Source: a virus. Taken from it: a stretch of DNA of 25,249 bases. Under the pieces are notes generated by a model. It saw only the letters and a list, made by a program, of their open reading frames with translations, did not search any database and was not told the origin of the DNA. Made by a program: the position numbers and the translations under genes. This document shows positions 20,659 to 25,249 of the stretch, piece by piece (position 1 is the stretch's first letter; every line of letters begins with the position of its first letter). The DNA is taken from the IMG/VR virus record IMGVR_UViG_3300032086_002034, positions 1 through 25,249 of that record; one strand, given 5' to 3'.

Positions 20659-21000
20659 TTAATTTGATGATGCTCTTCTTACTGGAGCTTTAGCGTTATC
20701 TATCACTTCTTGTACCTTTTCGTAACGCACTTTTAATTTCATTGAAATATCTGCTTGCCATGTAGCTACAGGTCGACCGTCTTTTAATACAATAATAGCA
20801 GGTATAGATCTTACTGCTTGCCTTACGCTTGGTGGTTGATCTTCGTAATTTACTTTTAAAACATCAGCACCATATAATTTATCTAAATCTTTATAATCAT
20901 TTCTGACATTCCAAGGTGTATTTAAATATAATACTGTAATTTTTTGTGAAAATGCGTGAGTGGATAGGAAAAGTAATATTAAAATTAAAATCTTTTTCAT
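20659..21000 (-). CDS. Exported thioredoxin-fold protein lacking the CxxC motif
   Basis: The first ~18 residues (MKKILILILLFLSTHAFS) form a signal peptide with a likely cut before QK. The remaining ~95 residues follow thioredoxin topology: 'ITVLYLNTPWNVRNDYKDLD', then 'GADVLKVNYEDQPPSVRQAV', the cis-Pro loop 'RSIPAIIVLKDGRPVATW', and a last helix. The position of W-C-x-x-C reads TPWNVRN, so redox catalysis is unlikely. It may act as a periplasmic binding or chaperone-like factor, or shield against host factors during lysis. Fold moderately sure, function not. Confidence 0.7.
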   Translation of the reverse strand: MKKILILILLFLSTHAFSQKITVLYLNTPWNVRNDYKDLDKLYGADVLKVNYEDQPPSVRQAVRSIPAIIVLKDGRPVATWQADISMKLKVRYEKVQEVIDNAKAPVRRASSN

Positions 21001-21002
21001 GA

Positions 21003-21284
21003 TTATTTATTTATTATCTCAAATAGTTTTTCGTCTATTTGGTCAAGTTTCTGTGAATTCTTGTCTACCTTTTCATCTATATCTAAAATTGTCGAACGAA
21101 TTAATTCGTCTTTCAAATCGAACTCAGTTCTTGATACAGGTGGTTCCGGTAATTGCTTAGCAAGCTCTATATCAGCCTGTAACGCAAAGTACATTGCAGC
21201 TAATGAGATCGCTCCGCCTACTATTAATCCTATCGTTTTTAAATCAAGTTGTACTTGTGTATTTTCTGATATTTGTTGAGCCAT
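21003..21284 (-). CDS. Membrane-anchored coiled-coil protein (93 aa)
   Basis: MAQQISENTQVQLDLKTIGL leads into a membrane helix ('IGLIVGGAISLAAMYFALQA', about 18-37). A charged C-terminal half then forms a coiled coil (LKDELIRSTILDIDEKVDKN, QKLDQIDEKLFEIIN). A short cytoplasmic end, one helix and an outer coiled coil fit small holins or spanin-type proteins. It sits upstream of the endolysin gene in the same operon. Lysis role inferred from context. Confidence 0.65.
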   Translation of the reverse strand: MAQQISENTQVQLDLKTIGLIVGGAISLAAMYFALQADIELAKQLPEPPVSRTEFDLKDELIRSTILDIDEKVDKNSQKLDQIDEKLFEIINK

Positions 21285-21318
21285 GATGTTAAGTTTGTAT
21301 AATATATGTAATTACCTA

Positions 21319-21594
21319 TTATTTACGTCTTTTAAGATTTTTTACTCTTCTTGGTTTGCCTGCTGGCTGGCCTAATCTTTTCTTTTCTGCAATCTTTTTT
21401 CTTTTTTCTGCAGCAGACATTTCACTTGATGTTTTAGGGGTTTTGCTTGATATTCTTTTGCTTGGTCTACAATATGGCACACCTCTGCCGTCGCCTTTAC
21501 GCCTACCGCATGGTTTACCTGTTCTAACGTCAACCCATTTTTCTTTGAACCAACGTTTTAACGCTAAGCCTTTTTTAGTTTTTCTTACCGCCAT
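21319..21594 (-). CDS. DUF5872-like small basic protein
   Basis: I use the ATG at 21594 (MAVRKTKKGLALKRWFKEKW), seven codons inside a longer frame. The body is 'WVDVRTGKPCGRRKGDGRGV' then PYCRPSKRISSKTPKTS, followed by a Lys/Arg-rich helix. This W-V-D-x...K-P-C-G-R...Y-C-x-P pattern is that of a small family (DUF5872) common in marine viruses and cyanophages. It has two Cys and about one third basic residues, so DNA or capsid binding is likely; the role is unknown. Overlaps the upstream gene by 20 nt. Confidence 0.75.
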   Translation of the reverse strand: MAVRKTKKGLALKRWFKEKWVDVRTGKPCGRRKGDGRGVPYCRPSKRISSKTPKTSSEMSAAEKRKKIAEKKRLGQPAGKPRRVKNLKRRK

Positions 21595-21718
21595 TTTTAA
21601 TTTTTTTATGACCACAACCTTTTTTCATTAAAGCTTTGTGCTCTTTATATGTTGTTACATTATGTACTGAACCATCTTTACAATACATTTTATGAGGTTT
21701 TACTTTTTGATCTGCCAT
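21575..21718 (-). CDS. Small basic Cys/His protein (47 aa)
   Basis: ATG at 21718 overlaps the preceding stop by one nt (TAATG). The product (MADQKVKPHKMYCKDGSVHN, then 'KEHKALMKKGCGHKK') has two Cys and four His in a Lys-rich chain, compatible with a small metal site. Such short proteins accompany DUF5872-type genes in marine phages. Function unknown. Confidence 0.6.
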   Translation of the reverse strand: MADQKVKPHKMYCKDGSVHNVTTYKEHKALMKKGCGHKKIKNGGKKN

Positions 21719-21855
21719 TATTTTTTCTTTGATTTATTTCCCCAGTTAGCAGCACCTACTTTTCTACATTTTGATAATGCGCCTGAAGCATATGCTGATG
21801 GGAATACTTTATACCTTGCTTTTACTTTGTAATAACATGCGTCTTTTTTTGCCAT
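21718..21855 (-). CDS. Small conserved phage protein, DUF6321-like (45 aa)
   Basis: The product MAKKDACYYKVKARYKVFPS continues 'AYASGALSKCRKVGAANWGN' and ends KSKKK. The K-A-R-Y-K-V-F-P-S-A-Y-A-S-G...K-C-R-K-x-G-A-x-x-W-G pattern is a well-kept small phage family, probably binding DNA or structural protein. It begins just downstream of the large late gene and overlaps the next ORF by one nt. Confidence 0.75.
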   Translation of the reverse strand: MAKKDACYYKVKARYKVFPSAYASGALSKCRKVGAANWGNKSKKK

Positions 21856-21857
21856 AA

Positions 21858-24800
21858 TTATCTACGATTAAATGTTCTTGTTCTTCTTTTGAATGTTCTT
21901 GTCCCACGCTTTGGTTTAGGTGCCACTTGAGACGTTGTTTTGGGTTTTTTTCTGCTTGTATTAGGTTGAGGCATTCCTAATTCCCATGATCCCCATCCCA
22001 TTAATAATGCTGTGCTTTGCCACCATTCTGCTTCTTCACTCATTGCGGCTTCTATATTTTGCGCTTTCCTTAATGCCCTATCTAATGGAAAGTTAAATGC
22101 TGCTGAGCTAAGTTGTGCTGTAGCTGATAATGCAGGGTTATTAAGTTTAGGGTCAAATAAATTATCTTTTGTTATATATTTTGCTGAATAACCTGCTCCT
22201 CTTAATTTTGTAAATTTAGAATACAACGGAGGTGAAATTGTTAATGCCTTCCAAGCTGAACTCTGAAAATCAGGATTAGGTTTTTCACTTTGCTTAGCAA
22301 TATCAAGAGCTATGTTTTTTATACCAACTACCGCATTACCGGTTAACCCAGACCCTCTTAATAATGAATCAGCCATACCGTGACCAATATTACTATATCT
22401 TGCCGTTTCTTTTTCATCTGTATCATCTACACCAAACGCTGTTGCAAATAATGCTTTTTGCAATGCGTTGAATATAAAGTTTTGTATAGTACTATAATAT
22501 ATAATCTGTGTTATTTTTTCTTTTTTATCGCCTCTACCAGCAATTAGATCCTGCGCATTTCTTTTTATGATCCTGTTATACTGCATTGGTGTATTAGCAA
22601 ATGCTAACATAAATCTACCTAATCCCCCAGCTTGTTGCTCAGATATTTTATCTGGCCTACTTGATTGCTGTGTTCTTTCAGTAATTTCTTTAAAATCTAA
22701 AAATGCTTTTTCTGCAGCTTCTTTTTCAGACATTCCTTCTTTCTTGTACCTATTTAATCTATTTCTGTACATTGTGGCACCACCGGAAGCAATAGCAAAA
22801 CTATCTGCTATTTTTGTAAATACAAATCCTTTATTAAGTAATAAATTTATTGTACCTTGTACTCCGCCTTTTTCTGCAGCTAATGCTAATTCACTTTCAT
22901 TTATATTAATTTTATTTCCGCCCCTTCTATCTTTTAAATATTCTGAATTAAATATATCTTTAAAGTCTTTCCAATATTGTTTTTGATTTGCAAAAGCTTT
23001 TGCTGCTTGTAACGGATTATTATCCGAAAAATTTATATAGTTTATATTAGATATTGTCTGTAATACTGCTGATCTAGTGTTTAAGAACATAATTGCACCA
23101 ACAGAACCATTAACCCAATCATTCCATTTTTGTACAGTAACATTACCTCCCCATCTTCTATTTTGTCCACTCTTCATTCTGCCTAATGTTTTAGTAACAT
23201 TATCTACCCAATTTTGACCATAAGCTGCTTTTAATTTAAGTAAATTTTCTTTACTAAATATTTGATCAACATTATTTTGCCATACCTCTAAATGTTTTGT
23301 TCTTTTAGTTGTATTTAATAATGCGGCCATATCCATAGCAATATTACTAGATGCCCATGTATCTTTAGGCTTAGCATAGCCATCACCTTTTGTTATTCTA
23401 ATTAATTCATTTGCAAATAAATTTAATTCAGGATTTGAATTAACTTCTTTTACAAGTGATTTTAAATCTGTTTTACTTATACCAGGTATCTCATATCCTA
23501 ATTTATTCCATACTGCAACTCTTACAGCTTGCTCATTAGTATAATCGCCTCCTTTAGTAAACTTTTTTAATGTTTTAGGTACATTACTTAATTGATTTTT
23601 TAAAGCTCTAAAATCATTTGATAATGCAGTTCTTTCTCTTGTAATATTTTCTACAGCTAAATTATATGGTTCATATAATGCTTTTTGATAAAACTCTAAT
23701 TGTTTTTCACCTTGCTTACCCTTAGCTAATGTTTTATGCATTAAGCCTGCAAAATCTTCAGCACCAGCTGGTATAAAATAGTCACCAAAAGATTTTTTAA
23801 CTTTGGCTGCTCTAGCATCTGCTTTTGCTTGATTAAATACTTTTTCAGCGCCAATACCTGTAGACTTTTCTAAATATTGATTAAATTCTGTGCTTAATTC
23901 TCTAGATGCTGCAACTTCAATTTGTTGTTCTTTTATTTTAGCATCCTCAACTTTTGCTTTTTCAAGCGTTTGAACACCTTCTTTAATTTTAGGGTATCTT
24001 TGTTTTACAAATAAATCTATATTTGCTTTTGCTTGTGCAGGTGTTATTTCGCCTTTTAATTGTTCAAATATTAGTTCAGCTTGTTTTTCATAAACAATCT
24101 TGTCATTTTCAAATTTTTTAGGAACTTCAACATTATATTTTTTAGCATGCGTAATTCCCTCTTGTGTTATCTTATTTGCATTTAATTTAACAACCTCATT
24201 ATATAATCTTATATTTGGGCTAGGTACTTCTTTCCAAGATATTTTACCGTCTATAGCTTGTTGTACTTTTTCTGCTAAAAATGGATGTAGCTCCGATTTA
24301 GATTTGTATTTAACACCATTAATAGTGTATGCTGCGTCAACTATGGAATGACTAGATCCTTTAAAGCCGGTTGATAAAGAAAGTTGAAAATAATTTTCAC
24401 CAAGCCAATCAGCCATTTCTTGTTTTGTTTTAGCATTTTTTACTTTTGCATAAACACCAACTAGTTTTGCAAACTGACCGTGTTGTAGTACATGCTCTTC
24501 TAATACTTTTTTAGCGCCTATTTCAATACCTCTAAGTTGTGCCATGTTCCTTGTGCTTGCACCATTAGCGTTTTGATTATATACTACTAAACCTGTAGCT
24601 TGAGGATCAACCTTATACATTTCAGTAATAATATCTAATGCTGTTTTAAAATTCTTTTTAAAAGCACCAATTTCTTTTAAATTTTTATTTAAGTTTTTAG
24701 TTTTTTGGCTTTTAATAACTATAGTCCATTCCGGCGCTTTACTAGTTCCTGGTCGTATATCTAAACCTAATTCTTGTTTTAATTTTCTTAACGCAGCAAC

Positions 24801-25249
24801 TTCTAATGCATTATTTGTTTTTATAGCATCCAATGTAGCTTTATCTAATGCTTTACTAACAAAAAAACTTCCGTCTCGCATTCTTAAAATACTATTACCC
24901 CCTGGCGCAAGATTACTTGGAATTATAAAAAATGAAGCTCCAGGAACATCTCTAACTATTTTATCAAAACTTCTTGCAATTTTTTGAACTGTTTTAGCAT
25001 CTTTAACTAATTCACCTCCAAACTCATTTTTAACCACTTGAAATTGTGTTAAAGGTCTAGAAGCTAATAAATCCGCTTTTCCATCTGCTAATTTTTGAAT
25101 TAAATTTTCAGGATGTTTAGGATTTTTTCTAGCAACATTATTTGTTATAGCTCTACCAATTTCAGCCTGTAAAGATTTTACAAATGTTCTTTGATTTCTG
25201 TTAGGCGCTACACCAATACCTACAAGTTCTTTAAATAGATCCGATACTT
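21858..25249 (-). CDS. Very large late protein (partial), polyvalent/internal virion-type
   Basis: The frame stays open to the right edge: codons upstream of the GTG at 25037 continue (ending FQVV, beginning near VSDLFKELVGIGVAPNRNQR), so at least about 1,129 residues are present and the start lies outside. No enzyme active site is evident. Long Lys-rich helices fill the middle. A conserved C-terminal region reads 'FTKIADSFAIASGGATMYRN', 'ITERTQQSSRPDKISEQQAG' and 'GRFMLAFANTPMQYNRIIKR', like the domains (for example LPD38-type) of giant phage polyvalent or internal virion proteins that enter the cell with DNA. The very basic tail repeats TFKRR/TFNRR. A virion role is inferred from size, position and pattern. 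Confidence 0.75.
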   Translation of the reverse strand, partial: VSDLFKELVGIGVAPNRNQRTFVKSLQAEIGRAITNNVARKNPKHPENLIQKLADGKADLLASRPLTQFQVVKNEFGGELVKDAKTVQKIARSFDKIVRDVPGASFFIIPSNLAPGGNSILRMRDGSFFVSKALDKATLDAIKTNNALEVAALRKLKQELGLDIRPGTSKAPEWTIVIKSQKTKNLNKNLKEIGAFKKNFKTALDIITEMYKVDPQATGLVVYNQNANGASTRNMAQLRGIEIGAKKVLEEHVLQHGQFAKLVGVYAKVKNAKTKQEMADWLGENYFQLSLSTGFKGSSHSIVDAAYTINGVKYKSKSELHPFLAEKVQQAIDGKISWKEVPSPNIRLYNEVVKLNANKITQEGITHAKKYNVEVPKKFENDKIVYEKQAELIFEQLKGEITPAQAKANIDLFVKQRYPKIKEGVQTLEKAKVEDAKIKEQQIEVAASRELSTEFNQYLEKSTGIGAEKVFNQAKADARAAKVKKSFGDYFIPAGAEDFAGLMHKTLAKGKQGEKQLEFYQKALYEPYNLAVENITRERTALSNDFRALKNQLSNVPKTLKKFTKGGDYTNEQAVRVAVWNKLGYEIPGISKTDLKSLVKEVNSNPELNLFANELIRITKGDGYAKPKDTWASSNIAMDMAALLNTTKRTKHLEVWQNNVDQIFSKENLLKLKAAYGQNWVDNVTKTLGRMKSGQNRRWGGNVTVQKWNDWVNGSVGAIMFLNTRSAVLQTISNINYINFSDNNPLQAAKAFANQKQYWKDFKDIFNSEYLKDRRGGNKININESELALAAEKGGVQGTINLLLNKGFVFTKIADSFAIASGGATMYRNRLNRYKKEGMSEKEAAEKAFLDFKEITERTQQSSRPDKISEQQAGGLGRFMLAFANTPMQYNRIIKRNAQDLIAGRGDKKEKITQIIYYSTIQNFIFNALQKALFATAFGVDDTDEKETARYSNIGHGMADSLLRGSGLTGNAVVGIKNIALDIAKQSEKPNPDFQSSAWKALTISPPLYSKFTKLRGAGYSAKYITKDNLFDPKLNNPALSATAQLSSAAFNFPLDRALRKAQNIEAAMSEEAEWWQSTALLMGWGSWELGMPQPNTSRKKPKTTSQVAPKPKRGTRTFKRRTRTFNRR

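Noticed and set aside
22567-22986. 139-codon plus-strand hydrophobic frame within the large late gene
   Set aside because: Shadow of a Lys/Asn-rich minus-strand gene, whose reverse reading becomes Leu/Ile/Phe-rich by composition alone.
1-25249. CRISPR array, insertion sequence or integrase/attachment site
   Set aside because: No regularly spaced repeats, transposase, integrase or terminal inverted repeats were seen.

Overview
The window is AT-rich and densely coded, with start/stop overlaps at many gene junctions. It looks like the genome of a tailed double-stranded DNA phage: it carries a phage replication and recombination set, an M15 endolysin, a very large late protein, and many very small proteins of types common in marine phages. 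Most start codons have no Shine-Dalgarno sequence and sit in A/T-rich leaders such as TTAATTATGG. That fits a Bacteroidetes/Flavobacteria-type host, but this is inference; no host gene is present.

Layout. (1) 1-3913, plus strand: a run of small early-type genes of mostly unknown function. It is punctuated by four copies of a two-box element (CTAAATACGA, 9 nt, GATAATATAA) and interrupted at 1207-1479 by a structured non-coding stretch ending in a tRNA-like T-arm and acceptor strand. (2) 3910-9353, plus: ATP-dependent DNA ligase, small ORFs, a Pyr_excise-like protein, a helix-turn-helix protein, a sigma-70-type factor, a hairpin terminator, an ERF annealing protein, a RecB-like PD-(D/E)XK nuclease and an SSB-like protein with an acidic tail. 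(3) 9365-16727, plus: T7 gp4-like primase-helicase, a ThyA-family enzyme with an Asn-to-Asp change at the base-specificity position, a GIY-YIG-like/MazG fusion, a T7 gp3-like endonuclease, three small ORFs, and ribonucleotide reductase NrdB and NrdA with a membrane protein between them. (4) 16720-19313, plus: a JmjC-like dioxygenase, a small cupin, a GT8-like glycosyltransferase and a GT29 (sialyltransferase)-like protein. (5) 19255-25249, minus: read in its own direction, a large late protein open at the window edge, three small basic/Cys proteins, a membrane coiled-coil protein, a secreted thioredoxin-fold protein, the M15 endolysin, a membrane CPYC protein, a SAM methyltransferase, and a small membrane ORF that appears frameshifted.

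How they work together. The phage sigma factor is a candidate reader of the repeated two-box element. Primase-helicase, ligase, ERF, exonuclease, SSB and the gp3-like resolvase form a replication/recombination module. NrdA/NrdB, the ThyA-family enzyme and MazG form a nucleotide module. The Asp at residue 180 of the ThyA-family protein predicts action on dCMP rather than dUMP, so this module may make a modified cytosine with MazG removing ordinary dCTP; this is a hypothesis. The oxygenase, cupin, glycosyltransferases and methyltransferase look like a cassette modifying DNA, virion or host surface; the substrate cannot be read from sequence. The minus-strand block is the late lysis/virion region.
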